A DNA stretch of 64,000 nucleotides. Origin: Eubacterium sp. CAG:180 (lineage in GTDB: Bacteria; Bacillota; Clostridia; Oscillospirales; Acutalibacteraceae). Position 1 is the stretch's first letter. Each line of letters starts with the position of its first letter. This document shows, piece after piece, positions 50,942-60,453 of this stretch. The DNA lies in the NCBI GenBank assembly GCA_000432435.1, contig HF993135.1, forward strand, positions 20,374 to 84,373, given 5' to 3'. The notes under the pieces are model-generated. The model saw nothing but the letters and a program-made list of their open reading frames with translations, did no database searches and was not told where the DNA came from. Both the position numbers and the translations under genes were made by a program.

Positions 50942-53101
50942 TCAGTTCAATTTATTTATTGCGTCAATAAGGGCTTTTGAAGCGTTTTGATTTGTTATTA
51001 ATGAAGCGGCTCTTAACGCCTCCTCCTTATCCGAGGCAAGCCCCGTTTTTATGTAACGTGTTATCTTTTCCTCGGTGTTAACAAACGACAGGAAATCGTC
51101 GGACGATGCCGTTACCATAACATTTTTTCCTCTCTCCGACATATCGCTGTCATTCGCGTAATCATAATACGCTATATCGAGGTCGGCATATTCGCTTTGG
51201 ACACCGCCTATGCTTCCCTTGCTTGTATACTGCCATATATTATAAGGATATTTGAAATCCGTCACGGACGAAATATGATGTGCAAGCCAAATTTCGTATC
51301 CTCTGCTTTGAAAAGCGGCATAACCAAGATTATTATAGAAGAATGATTTGCTCGCATATACGCCTGGCTTATAGCCTGCATTTCTGACTGTTTCGCAAAA
51401 AGCTATCGCCAAAGAAGTACGCTCCGCTTTTGTAAGGCCGTCAGCTCTGCCCGTGCGGTTTGGAGCTCCCGAATACTCGGAATCGAAATATACGGGCAAT
51501 TTAATATCGTAACCCTTAATTATATCAAGCGCTCTTTCCGCTTCCTCCACAGCTTCTTCGGTCGTAACAGCCTGGCTGAACACATAAATTCCGACGTCGA
51601 TATTTTGAGACAATGCTCCTTCAATGTTTGCCGCTATTTGAGAATCCGTCATCAAATTGCCCGAAGAACCATAGCCGCGCACCGCTGCTCTGAGAATTAC
51701 AAATTCCACACCCGACTGCTTAACACTTGCCCAATCTATTGTTCCCTGATGCTTTGAAAAATCCGCTCCGAAAAGCGATGCCTTTGCACCGTTTGCATTA
51801 AAGAAATATCTTTTGCCGTCTATATATTGGTTTCCGTACAGCGGTCTGCCGTCACTTCCTATATAATATGTATTGTCCCCGTAATCATACCAGCCCGTTT
51901 TACCGTCGGCGTAAACGAGATTATAGTCGGTGTACTTAGACTTATATATTCCGGTTTGAGCAATGCTCCCGACAAAAATATATTTGACGCCGTTGTAATC
52001 CGCCGTACCGTTATAATCCCATGTTATCCTGCCGCCGTTTACATAGTAGAGTGTTTTGCCATATAAAACCGCTCCGCTGAAATTCCAATTTAAAACGCCG
52101 TTTTCTACGTAATACCAAGTATCATAGTATTTTGTAAGCCCCGTATAGTTCCAATTCAGGATACTGTTTTCGACATAGTACCATGTGCCGTAGTAATTTG
52201 TAAGACCTGTATAATCCCGGTTAAAGGCACTTTTCTCAACGTAAAGCCATCTGTCGCCGAAGTGCACAAGACCCGTATAGTCGTTTTTAACTGTACCGTT
52301 TTCAGCATAGTACCATTTATCGCTCCCAAAGAGCGCAAGCCCCGTATAATCCCAATTGAGTATGCTGTTTTCCACATAATACTTTGTGCCGTAATAATCG
52401 GTAAGACCCGTAAAGTCCCAGTTGAGTGCGCTTTTTTCGACATAAAACCATCTGCCGCAAAAATATGTAAGCCCCGTATAATCGTTTTTAACCGCTCCGT
52501 TTTCGGCATAATACCACTCGTCGCTGCCTAAGAGCGCAAGTCCCGTATAATTCCAATTGAGCACACCGTTTTCCACATAATACTTCGTGCCGTAATAATC
52601 GGTAAGGCCGGTAAAGCTCCAATTCAGGATACTGTTTTCGACATAGTACCATGTGCCGTAATAATTTGTGAGCCCCGTATAATCCCAGTTAAGGGCACTT
52701 TTTTCGACGTAAAACCATCTGCCGCAAAAATATGTAAGCCCCGTATAGTCGTTTTTAACCTCTCCGTTTTCGGCATAATACCACTCGTCGCTGCCTAAGA
52801 GTGCAAGTCCCGTATAATCCCAATTGAGTACACCGTTTTCCACATAATACTTCGTGCCGTAATAATCGGTAAGGCCGGTAAAGCTCCAGTTAAGCTCACC
52901 GTTTTCGACATAGTACCATGTGCTGTAGTACTTTACAAGACTTGTAAACGAGGTATCCTTTACACCGTCTTTTACATAAATCCATTTGCCGTCAACATTT
53001 TTAAGCCCGTCATCTGCCGCAGATGAGGCAAATGCCGAAGTGAAAAGCAATAATATCACCGCCAAAACAGCACTTAATGTCGCAATAATTCTTTTTTTCA
53101 T
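50942..53101 (-). CDS. Secreted GH25 lysozyme with a long cell-wall-binding repeat region
   Basis: About 719 residues from the ATG at 53101 (AAAGGA site). A signal peptide (about 1-27) is followed by some 17 aromatic repeats of 22-24 residues (about 30-430; typical unit YYGTWYYVENGVLNWDYTGL) and a C-terminal GH25 barrel (about 470-660) with FGADFSKHQGTIDW, the acidic VYFDSEYSG and IWQYTSKG motifs. A helical tail of about 60 residues follows. It would cut peptidoglycan after docking on wall polymer. The repeats are arranged in higher-order blocks. Confidence 0.93.
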   Translation of the reverse strand: MKKRIIATLSAVLAVILLLFTSAFASSAADDGLKNVDGKWIYVKDGVKDTSFTSLVKYYSTWYYVENGELNWSFTGLTDYYGTKYYVENGVLNWDYTGLALLGSDEWYYAENGEVKNDYTGLTYFCGRWFYVEKSALNWDYTGLTNYYGTWYYVENSILNWSFTGLTDYYGTKYYVENGVLNWNYTGLALLGSDEWYYAENGAVKNDYTGLTYFCGRWFYVEKSALNWDFTGLTDYYGTKYYVENSILNWDYTGLALFGSDKWYYAENGTVKNDYTGLVHFGDRWLYVEKSAFNRDYTGLTNYYGTWYYVENSILNWNYTGLTKYYDTWYYVENGVLNWNFSGAVLYGKTLYYVNGGRITWDYNGTADYNGVKYIFVGSIAQTGIYKSKYTDYNLVYADGKTGWYDYGDNTYYIGSDGRPLYGNQYIDGKRYFFNANGAKASLFGADFSKHQGTIDWASVKQSGVEFVILRAAVRGYGSSGNLMTDSQIAANIEGALSQNIDVGIYVFSQAVTTEEAVEEAERALDIIKGYDIKLPVYFDSEYSGAPNRTGRADGLTKAERTSLAIAFCETVRNAGYKPGVYASKSFFYNNLGYAAFQSRGYEIWLAHHISSVTDFKYPYNIWQYTSKGSIGGVQSEYADLDIAYYDYANDSDMSERGKNVMVTASSDDFLSFVNTEEKITRYIKTGLASDKEEALRAASLITNQNASKALIDAINKLN
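52050..52965 (-). repeat. Tandem and higher-order repeats inside the GH25 gene
   Basis: Units of about 66-72 bases encode the aromatic repeats. Four unit types recur in the same order (YYGTKYYVENGVLNW, then LGSDEWYYAENG, then FCGRWFYVEKSALNW, then YYGTWYYVENSILNW), giving a block of about 270 bases that appears about three times with decay in the last copy. Confidence 0.85.
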
Positions 53102-53182
53102 TTTCCGTATCCTTTCTGTCCTATATAAACAGTCCCACCCCGCATTAGAAAGCAATCCGAGACAAGACAAAAATATGTTTTT

Positions 53183-53950
53183 TCAACGTATATTTTTTTC
53201 GCGGTAATTGCGCTCCTTACGATGAGAGGAAAGCGACTTTACCGCATACAAAGCGGCAAGCATAATGCTCATAAGAAAAGAAAATACCGTAAGCAATATG
53301 AATGCTCCGCTTAAATTTACAAGCAGCAATGAAAAAATCGAAGTATAAAATGACCAAGCCGAAAGGCGTATATATTTTTTCGGCGACGCGGCGGATTGGT
53401 TTTTTCTTGCAATATATGTAAAGCTTAATTCCTTTTCAGCCGTTTCTTCCGGGTTTCCTCCGCAGATCTCCCAAAGCAGCAGTCGTTCGCGTTTTGACGG
53501 CTTAAAAGCTCTGTATTTTTTACCGTCTCGATATTTTACCGGAGCAGACGCTGCCTTTACCGAAGCACGGCAAACATTAAAAAGTCTGTTTGCCGCCGAA
53601 GCTATATCGGCATTTTTATCACACATATTTTGCGGCACGGAATTTAATGTATACGCCGACAATTCCGCAAGCTTTTTTAAAGAGGTAAATCTGTGTTCCG
53701 CTCCGTAGATATTAGAATAGCAGAAGCGTTCAAAATATTCCGAATTCAGCCCGGAAAAGTGGCTTGCAAGATAATTTTCGACGTAGACGCATACCGTTGT
53801 AAGCACAGACAGGTAAAGCTCATCGGCTTTTTCGGGCGAGTCTTTCGCGGTTATAACCAAGGAATTCACTTTTGCGGATAACACACGTATATCATAAAAG
53901 ACATCATTTCCGAGCTTCGTCAGAGCATCGGTCGGAAGGGTTTCACTCAT
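53183..53950 (-). CDS. Unknown protein with two C-terminal membrane helices
   Basis: A 255-residue protein. The first 185 residues are soluble and helical with conserved-looking Tyr/Cys-rich segments (YLSVLTTVCVYVENYLASHFSG); residues about 198-245 form two membrane helices separated by a tight turn, and the end is basic. The helical-domain-plus-hairpin plan recalls SLATT-like sensors, but I do not see a firm match. It stands alone between the GH25 gene and a MATE gene, both on the same strand. Confidence 0.65.
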   Translation of the reverse strand: MSETLPTDALTKLGNDVFYDIRVLSAKVNSLVITAKDSPEKADELYLSVLTTVCVYVENYLASHFSGLNSEYFERFCYSNIYGAEHRFTSLKKLAELSAYTLNSVPQNMCDKNADIASAANRLFNVCRASVKAASAPVKYRDGKKYRAFKPSKRERLLLWEICGGNPEETAEKELSFTYIARKNQSAASPKKYIRLSAWSFYTSIFSLLLVNLSGAFILLTVFSFLMSIMLAALYAVKSLSSHRKERNYREKNIR

Positions 53951-54024
53951 AAGTCATCGACTCCGTAATATGTGATTATTACATATTACGCGGATAAAGT
54001 CAATATGCCATTCGGCAACACTAG

Positions 54025-55395
54025 CTATTGTATTTTATTCTCCTCGGTCATCATTATATTTAAAACCTTGAGACAAATCGGCATTGAAAACAGGAATGCA
54101 GCCACGTCTGCTGCTGCCTGACTTATCTCGACTCCCGTAAGGCCGAAAAAGTGCACAAGCAATAACAGCGCCGGAACAAAAAACAAAAACTGCCTCGACA
54201 TAGCCGTTAAGGTGGCTGCCTTTGCCCTGCCTATGGTCTGAAGATACATATTCGCCGTAACTATAAACCCCGAAAGCGGAAGAGATATGCACTGTGCCCT
54301 GAATGCAAACGAACCGATTGCAATTACATCGGTGTCATCGCGTCTGAATAAAGCTATAACATACGGTGACAGAATAAAGCCGAAAACGGCAACCACGGTC
54401 ATAAATACGGTGGTCACCTTGACGGAGAACCAAAACGCCTTTTTTACTCTGTCGTATTTCTTCGCACCGTAATTAAAGCCGCATACGGGCTGGAAGCCTT
54501 GACCGAAGCCTATTACGGCGGCTCCGAAAAAATTCATTATCTTTGAAACAATGGACATAGCGGCTATCGCGGCATCGCCGTAACCGCCTGCAAGTCGGTT
54601 CATAGCCACCATGGCAAGCGACGCGAGACCTTGCCTTGCAAGGGACGGAATTCCGCCGCGGAAGATTTCTTTATAGAGCTGTTTTTTAAATCGGAAGTTT
54701 TTAAACGATATGCGGATATTTCCTTTTTTGGTACAGCCTATGAGCAATATCACAAAGCCTATTGCCTGGCTCAGCATCGTGGCGCAGCCCGCACCGCCGA
54801 CCCCCATTTTAAATACAAATATAAATATGGGGTCAAGCAAAATATTGAGCACTCCGCCAGCCGTAACGCCTATCATCCCGTTTACCGCGCTGCCCTGAAA
54901 GCGAAGCTGATTATTAAGCACAAGCGAACTCATCATAAACGGCGTTCCGCAGAGAATGTAAAAAAGATACTGCTTTGTATACGGCAAAATGGTATCGGTT
55001 GAACCGAGCAGCTTTGACAGGGGCGAAATGAATATCAGCCCCAAAACGCCTATTATAACTCCCACGGCAAACGACGAAAAAAATCCCGTTGACGCCATTA
55101 CGGACGCCTCTTCTGTCTTTTGCTCGCCGAGCTTGCGCGACATATAGTTTCCCGATCCGTGGCCGAAGAAAAATCCGCACGCCTGGATTATCGCCATAAA
55201 AGAAAAGACGACGCCAACCGCACCGGTTGCGCTGGTGCCTATTTTCCCGACAAAATATGTGTCCGCCATATTATATACGGCAGACACCAGCATTGTTATT
55301 ATTGTAGGAACGGCCATTTTGCATATCAGCTTATTTACCGGCATTTGCGTCATCATGGTAAATTTATCGCTGCTTACTTTTTGTTTGTTTTTCAT
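54025..55395 (-). CDS. MATE-family efflux transporter (second)
   Basis: A 456-residue protein with twelve membrane helices. It opens MPVNKLICKMAVPTIITMLVSAVYNMADTYFVGKIG, the common MATE N-terminus. It is only distantly related to the pump at 35546 and lacks the attenuator seen there. It follows the nucleotidyltransferase-like gene by 23 bases, so it is probably in the same operon. Confidence 0.92.
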   Translation of the reverse strand: MKNKQKVSSDKFTMMTQMPVNKLICKMAVPTIITMLVSAVYNMADTYFVGKIGTSATGAVGVVFSFMAIIQACGFFFGHGSGNYMSRKLGEQKTEEASVMASTGFFSSFAVGVIIGVLGLIFISPLSKLLGSTDTILPYTKQYLFYILCGTPFMMSSLVLNNQLRFQGSAVNGMIGVTAGGVLNILLDPIFIFVFKMGVGGAGCATMLSQAIGFVILLIGCTKKGNIRISFKNFRFKKQLYKEIFRGGIPSLARQGLASLAMVAMNRLAGGYGDAAIAAMSIVSKIMNFFGAAVIGFGQGFQPVCGFNYGAKKYDRVKKAFWFSVKVTTVFMTVVAVFGFILSPYVIALFRRDDTDVIAIGSFAFRAQCISLPLSGFIVTANMYLQTIGRAKAATLTAMSRQFLFFVPALLLLVHFFGLTGVEISQAAADVAAFLFSMPICLKVLNIMMTEENKIQ

Positions 55396-55418
55396 TTTCC
55401 GCCTCTCCGAATTCGGTA

Positions 55419-56546
55419 TTACAGACCCGAGGATTTAAAAATATCATTCATCAGCTTTTTATTCTTATCCGTCAACGCCTCAAGCTCTTTTGACTTATTC
55501 TTTGCCTTGCCGCCCTTTTTAACGAGCCTGACGAGCCAATAAAACGGCAGCAAAAACGGCAGTCTTTTAAGCACGGGATAGTTTTTCACCATAACCTTAA
55601 GCGGCGGAAACGCCATTCGCATAAACGCCGAAAAGCGCGTGCTTTCCATATTTTCGGCTACTGCGCCGGCATTTTGTATGGGGGGACCCAAAACTATATA
55701 CTGCTGCATTACGAACAGAGCTTTGTCGTCCTTTGCATCGCCGAACCAAATGTCGCCGACTTTTTTTATATTTTCCGCAAAGCGCGCAAGTCCGATTTTT
55801 TCAAGCTCGCCGCCTATATACGTAAAATCAAGCTCTTCGCTTTTAAGGCGGTTAAGCATAAAAATATCCATAGTCGGTCTGAAGCATGCTCCGCCGTCCT
55901 TGTAATGCTCCGCCAGATGTGCCATAACATATATATAAAGGTCATTGTCGGTCATTTTATATTCGTGCTCGCCGCATTTTACGGCTCGCTTCCAAACGTC
56001 GGTAAAATAGTCGTGCCGACTGTCGCTCTCAATAAAGAGCATATTGTGAAGCTCCACGGTTAAAAACGGCGGATTTATAAGGACTATATCCTTGCCGTTG
56101 TTCATTTCGCGAGAAAAGCCGCGTTCCGTCAACAGCTTTTCCGCGCGCAAAACGTCCTCTTTTTTGACAAGAATGTCCATATCCACCATAAAGCGCATTT
56201 CCGGCACAGGATAAAGTGCTTTGAGGTGTGCTCCCTTGAGGCACATAAAATCTATATTGTTTTCGGCAAAAGCTTTTCTTATGAAATTAAGCTCGTTTTG
56301 CTGTGCGCTCTCACGGAGAATCGCCGCCTTATATGAACGCTCAAGCTTTGACATATATTCCTGCGGCAAAGCCCCCGGCTTATCTTTAAAAGCAAGGTAG
56401 AGTATGACCTGAACGCTGTTGCGATATGCGAGCTTCACGAGGAAAACCTTATCGGTGCCCTCGGGTATATCGGACAGTGGCTCCGAGAGCAGAGCCGAAC
56501 GAACCACGGAGCAAAGATATTCTCTTGCAAGCGTTTTTCCGGTCAT
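55419..56546 (-). CDS. Uncharacterised nucleotidyltransferase-like protein
   Basis: About 375 residues from the ATG at 56546 (AAAGGA site). The core NIDFMCLKGAHLKALYPVPEMRFMVDMDILVKKED has the DMD metal-binding pair of the nucleotidyltransferase fold, as in the family often called nucleotidyltransferase_5. The C-terminal half is helical with a basic tail. Such proteins occur near polysaccharide or peptide-modification genes; the substrate is unknown. It is followed by a MATE gene. Confidence 0.75.
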   Translation of the reverse strand: MTGKTLAREYLCSVVRSALLSEPLSDIPEGTDKVFLVKLAYRNSVQVILYLAFKDKPGALPQEYMSKLERSYKAAILRESAQQNELNFIRKAFAENNIDFMCLKGAHLKALYPVPEMRFMVDMDILVKKEDVLRAEKLLTERGFSREMNNGKDIVLINPPFLTVELHNMLFIESDSRHDYFTDVWKRAVKCGEHEYKMTDNDLYIYVMAHLAEHYKDGGACFRPTMDIFMLNRLKSEELDFTYIGGELEKIGLARFAENIKKVGDIWFGDAKDDKALFVMQQYIVLGPPIQNAGAVAENMESTRFSAFMRMAFPPLKVMVKNYPVLKRLPFLLPFYWLVRLVKKGGKAKNKSKELEALTDKNKKLMNDIFKSSGL

Positions 56547-56574
56547 ATTTTTTATCCTTTCATTAAATACGGTA

Positions 56575-57501
56575 TCAGTCTGTAAGCATAAGTGTAACGG
56601 CAATCGGGAAATGGTCGCTCGGATATACTCCGTCATATGTGTTTTTCACAATCTCAAAGCTCTGCGCCGTAACACCCGTCTTTGAAACCATAAAATAGTC
56701 TATACAGCTTCTGTCAAGTGCCTTGCCGAAATTCTGATATGTACAGGAGTTGTCGGGGTTATCCGTAAGGTACTTGGCGTCGTTAAAGTTTTCGGTTGCC
56801 ATTTTATATGTTTCGCTGTTCTCTTTAGCATTAAAATCGCCCATAATTATCGACGGCTTGCCTCCGAACTGTGCAATTTTGTCAAGCACAACGCGAATTC
56901 CGTTTATGCGCGCCTCGTCGCTGATATGGTCAAGGTGAGTGTTAAACACAACAAAATCTTTACCTGTCTGTTTTTCTTTAAGTATAACATAGCTGCAAAC
57001 TCTGTAACACGCTGCGCCCCAATCCTTACTCATAACCTCGGGCGTTTCGGAAAGCCAAAATGAGCCTTTATCCTCAAGCTCGAATTTTTCGGTGCTGTAA
57101 AATATGGGGCAGCCCTCCGAGAGATATGTATTATCTCGATACTCTATAACGCTGTCATATCCTTTAAGCGTATCTTGCAAATATGCGTAATGGATCTTTG
57201 TAACCTCTTGAAAGCCTATAACATCCGGCATAACCGAGGCCACGTTTTCAATTATGAGACCCGCGCGGTAACACCAGCTCTTTTTGCCTATATCGGTGGG
57301 GCTGATGCAGCGCACATTGGCACTCATAACGGTTATCTCGTCCGTCTCCGCCTTTGAGGATATATCAAACGGCTGTTTTTCGGTTTTCTTATATTTCGGA
57401 TAATACCAAAACTCTATTGCCGCAACCGCAATTATAAAAACAAGAATTACCGAAAGAACAATACAGAATATTTTTAAACCCTTTTTCTTTGCTTTCGCCA
57501 C
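56575..57501 (-). CDS. Membrane-anchored endonuclease/exonuclease/phosphatase (EEP) family protein
   Basis: About 308 residues from a GTG at 57501, chosen over a GTG at 57510 because AAAAGGGG then has correct spacing. One N-terminal membrane helix (about 8-32) is followed by the EEP domain with GFQEV, NTHLDH, MGDFNA and SDHFPI, all catalytic motifs. The family includes sphingomyelinases, inositol phosphatases and nucleases. It is divergent from a PLC-X gene, which hints at lipid or inositol phosphodiester substrates outside the membrane. Confidence 0.88.
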   Translation of the reverse strand: MAKAKKKGLKIFCIVLSVILVFIIAVAAIEFWYYPKYKKTEKQPFDISSKAETDEITVMSANVRCISPTDIGKKSWCYRAGLIIENVASVMPDVIGFQEVTKIHYAYLQDTLKGYDSVIEYRDNTYLSEGCPIFYSTEKFELEDKGSFWLSETPEVMSKDWGAACYRVCSYVILKEKQTGKDFVVFNTHLDHISDEARINGIRVVLDKIAQFGGKPSIIMGDFNAKENSETYKMATENFNDAKYLTDNPDNSCTYQNFGKALDRSCIDYFMVSKTGVTAQSFEIVKNTYDGVYPSDHFPIAVTLMLTD

Positions 57502-57613
57502 AAGAAGCACCCCTTTTCATACTTTTTCACAGGAAAAATAATAGCATAAAAGCGCTTAAAAGTCTATATGTTTGTTGACTGTAATGCTGAAGATGACTAT
57601 ATTAAGCCTTTAG

Positions 57614-57642
57614 TTGCACTCCGGCAATTTATGGTATACAAT
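57614..57642 (+). promoter_or_regulatory. Promoter of the PLC-X operon
   Basis: TTGCAC (57614-57619), 17 bases, TACAAT (57637-57642), 21 bases before the start codon. Confidence 0.65.
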
Positions 57643-57663
57643 AGCATAGAAAGAGGTGATTTT

Positions 57664-58563
57664 ATGCGCACCGAAAAATGGATGAAAAACATTCCCGACG
57701 AAACACCGCTGTCAATGATAAGTATTCCCGGAACTCACGACAGCGCGGCAAGATTCACAACCGCTCCGACACCTCGGATATTTTGCTGCCAGGATATGTC
57801 CGTAAAAAATCAGCTGTTGTCCGGAGCGAGGTTCCTCGATATACGGCTTATATTGAGTCATAACAAATTCAAAGCGGTACATTTTTTTATAAGATGCCGC
57901 AAAGAAAAAGAGCTGTCAAGCGGAACGCTGCTTTTTGACGACATACTTTGCGACACAGCCGAGTTTTTAAAGGAAAACCCGACCGAAACCGTTATCGTGA
58001 GCATAAAAATGGATTTCGGCGTTAACGTAAAGGATTTTTACAAAAGCTTCAGAAGCCGATACATAGATTCGCAAAAAGACCTTTGGCACACGGAAAACAA
58101 GATACCGAAGCTCGGAGCGGTTCGCGGCAAAATAGTGCTTATGAGGCGCTGTATGCTCGGCACAAACGACCTCTCCTCTGTTGACAACGGACTTGATTTT
58201 TCGTATTGGGAGGATCAGAAAGGGACGGACAGTCCCCTGCCGCTGCCGTGTTGGTTCGGAAACGAAAAAAACGAAAAGGCAATAATACAGGACCGATACG
58301 CCCTTAAAAAAGAGGAAAAATGGCAGTCTGCCGTCACAACCATGCTCGGCGATTACCGACCGCACAAAAATATTATGGCGTTAAACTTTTTGAGCACAAG
58401 AGGCAACCCGAGAGAAAATGCCGAATATATAAACAAAATGTTTTCGGAATATTCTCTGCCCGATAAACCGTTCGGCATAATCATATTTGACTTTTTGACC
58501 GAGGCTCTTGCCGAAAAGGTCATTAACACCAATACGGAGGGAAAAGATGAGTCTGATATTTGA
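57664..58563 (+). CDS. Phosphatidylinositol-specific phospholipase C X-domain protein
   Basis: About 299 residues from the ATG at 57664 behind AGAGGTG. The X domain shows SIPGTHDSAARF with the first catalytic His, the DIRL motif after GARFLD, and a second His in KAVHFF, the pattern of bacterial PI-PLC. There is no signal peptide, unlike secreted virulence PI-PLCs, so it may act inside. It overlaps the next gene by 17 bases in a three-gene operon. Confidence 0.87.
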   Translation: MRTEKWMKNIPDETPLSMISIPGTHDSAARFTTAPTPRIFCCQDMSVKNQLLSGARFLDIRLILSHNKFKAVHFFIRCRKEKELSSGTLLFDDILCDTAEFLKENPTETVIVSIKMDFGVNVKDFYKSFRSRYIDSQKDLWHTENKIPKLGAVRGKIVLMRRCMLGTNDLSSVDNGLDFSYWEDQKGTDSPLPLPCWFGNEKNEKAIIQDRYALKKEEKWQSAVTTMLGDYRPHKNIMALNFLSTRGNPRENAEYINKMFSEYSLPDKPFGIIIFDFLTEALAEKVINTNTEGKDESDI

Positions 58564-59014
58564 AGAGACGAAAACGCTGACGCCCAATGACACAAAAACC
58601 AACGTTCCGCTGCAATTTTATGTTGCGGAGGAGCTTGAAAAAATGAAAATTGAATTCTCGTATTCGCCGAAAAACCTCGACGATGAAGAAAAGGCGCACA
58701 AATACATAGACGACGGATTTGAAAAGTATGCTCCGGAGCCGTACAGAAAGGGATATAAGCCTTGGTACGAATACCTGCCGGTTAAAAATCTGCTCACGGT
58801 ATCGCTTGACAGTCCGGACGGCTATATCGGCTGCGCTCACAGGCAGGACAGCCGCCAAACGCACATTATTTCGGAAACGGAAAGCTCTCGCGGATTTATA
58901 AAAACGAGGCTTCCGAGCGGCCTTTACAGAATAACAATAAACGTACACGCGCTTGTTACCGACGAATGTACGTTTAATATAAAAGTTTTCGGCGAGGTGA
59001 AAAGCAATGCTTAA
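58547..59014 (+). CDS. Unknown protein between PLC-X and PHP genes
   Basis: About 155 residues from the ATG at 58547 with GGAGGGAAAAG before it. It looks like an all-beta domain with conserved aromatic and Gly positions (KGYKPWYEYLPVKNLLTVSL, LPSGLYRITINVHAL). The end resembles beta-sandwich regions attached to CehA/McbA-type PHP proteins, so it may be a detached partner domain of the next gene, which it overlaps by eight bases. I do not recognise a named family. Confidence 0.65.
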   Translation: MSLIFEETKTLTPNDTKTNVPLQFYVAEELEKMKIEFSYSPKNLDDEEKAHKYIDDGFEKYAPEPYRKGYKPWYEYLPVKNLLTVSLDSPDGYIGCAHRQDSRQTHIISETESSRGFIKTRLPSGLYRITINVHALVTDECTFNIKVFGEVKSNA

Positions 59015-59990
59015 ATGGTTCCCGTGCGAAATGCACTGTCACACCCTGCACAGCGACGGCAAATTCACCGTGGAGTCGCTTATGCAAACAGCTAAGGAAT
59101 ACGGGCTCTCGGGTATAGCCCTTACAGACCACAACACCGTTTCGGGCTGGGACGAAATTACCGAGGAAAGAGAAAAGAAATACGTTTCCGTTTTGAAGGG
59201 AATAGAATGGACTACCTTTTTCGGCCATATGCTTGTCACCGACTGCAAGGAATTTGTGGACTGGCGCGACGCCGTTCCCGACAACATAGACGAAAAAATC
59301 GCCGAGGTCAAAAAGCGCGGCGGTATGGTAGGTATAGCACATCCGTATGAGCTCGGAAGCCCGATGTGCACCGGTTGCTTTTGGGACTATCACGTAAAAA
59401 AATGGGAAAATGTGGACTATATCGAGGTATGGTCAAAGCCGTTTCCGCCGTCAAAATCGGCAAACGAGCGCGCCTTTTCGCTTTGGACGGGTCTTCTTGA
59501 CAAGGGGTATCACCTTGCCGCAACCTACGGCAAGGACTGGCACAAGAAATCCGACGAAACGGAGCCATACGGCTGCACTTACATAGGCACCGAAAGCGAA
59601 ACGCTCACCGGTGCGGAAATAAAAAAAGCCGTGCAAAACGGAAGAACGTCAATTACCATGGGTCCTTTGATAACACTTACGGCACAGCGAAACGATGCTG
59701 AATATAACGTAGGCGATGTTTTGGAGGAGGGCAAAGCAAAAATTAAAATAGAAGTTTTTCCGAATACACGAAAAGAGCATTGGGAGAAATTCAACATCAC
59801 CTTGGAATCGGTAAGGTTAATAAGAAACGGACGCCAGACCGTGTTCGAGTCAAAATACGGCGGCGACGCTCTGTCCTTTACCTTAAACTGTGAGCCCGGC
59901 TGGTATATAGCCGAGCTTTGGGGAAAGATAAACGGTCAAAGGTATATGATAGGATTTACAAGTCCTATGTACTTTACCGTTAAGAAATAA
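59007..59990 (+). CDS. PHP-domain metallohydrolase (CehA/McbA type)
   Basis: A 327-residue protein. The PHP metal sites are clear: EMHCHTLHSDGKF, ALTDHNTVSGW, a later IAHPYELG and the KDWHKKSDE region. A C-terminal beta domain (about 235-327) follows. Such enzymes hydrolyse phosphoesters. It is third in an operon with a PLC-X protein and a beta protein, which suggests sequential cleavage of a phosphodiester, such as a glycerophosphoinositol; this is inference. Confidence 0.88.
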   Translation: MLKWFPCEMHCHTLHSDGKFTVESLMQTAKEYGLSGIALTDHNTVSGWDEITEEREKKYVSVLKGIEWTTFFGHMLVTDCKEFVDWRDAVPDNIDEKIAEVKKRGGMVGIAHPYELGSPMCTGCFWDYHVKKWENVDYIEVWSKPFPPSKSANERAFSLWTGLLDKGYHLAATYGKDWHKKSDETEPYGCTYIGTESETLTGAEIKKAVQNGRTSITMGPLITLTAQRNDAEYNVGDVLEEGKAKIKIEVFPNTRKEHWEKFNITLESVRLIRNGRQTVFESKYGGDALSFTLNCEPGWYIAELWGKINGQRYMIGFTSPMYFTVKK

Positions 59991-60011
59991 CAATACGCCG
60001 TGCAAAACGCA

Positions 60012-60052
60012 AAAAACTGCTGTAAAGAATAAGCCTTTACAGCAGTTTTTTA
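60012..60052 (+). terminator. Terminator of the PLC-X operon
   Basis: Perfect arms AAAAACTGCTGTAAAG and CTTTACAGCAGTTTTT with a 7-base loop; it may also end the convergent DUF1284 transcript. Confidence 0.85.
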
Positions 60053-60072
60053 ATGTTCAATCGAAGTTTTTG

Positions 60073-60453
60073 TCACACCCGTGCTATGCCGCATATATGA
60101 AACCATTGGCAGTCGCCGCATACAAAGCGGAGCATATCTTTTTTTATGATATTATTTTCGACAACCGAATAAAGACAGCCGTACTCATACACCTTGTCAA
60201 AATCGAGATTGCACGAGCTTATTACAGCACTGTCGTAGCTTTTAACCTTTTCACCGTCGCAACACATATTTTTTCTGTTATTGGGGCATTTGCGGCAGAT
60301 GTCATCACAGCCGCGAGTCAAAAGAACCTCGCTGCCGTTTTTCAGATTTGATATTACATACCGCATATTTTCGGTAAATTCATCCGAATAGCCGCAGCCT
60401 TGAAAATAGCGCATACACAAAAGGTGATGCGGTCTAATCAAAAATTTTGACAT
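60073..60453 (-). CDS. DUF1284-family cysteine-rich protein
   Basis: A 126-residue protein starting MSKFLIRPHHLLCMRYFQGCGYS, the DUF1284 signature (RPHHLLC). Twelve or so cysteines in CxxC-like groups (CDDICRKCPNN, CGDCQWFHIC) suggest an iron-sulfur or zinc site. The function is unknown. It overlaps bioY by 20 bases and is in the same operon. Confidence 0.85.
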   Translation of the reverse strand: MSKFLIRPHHLLCMRYFQGCGYSDEFTENMRYVISNLKNGSEVLLTRGCDDICRKCPNNRKNMCCDGEKVKSYDSAVISSCNLDFDKVYEYGCLYSVVENNIIKKDMLRFVCGDCQWFHICGIARV

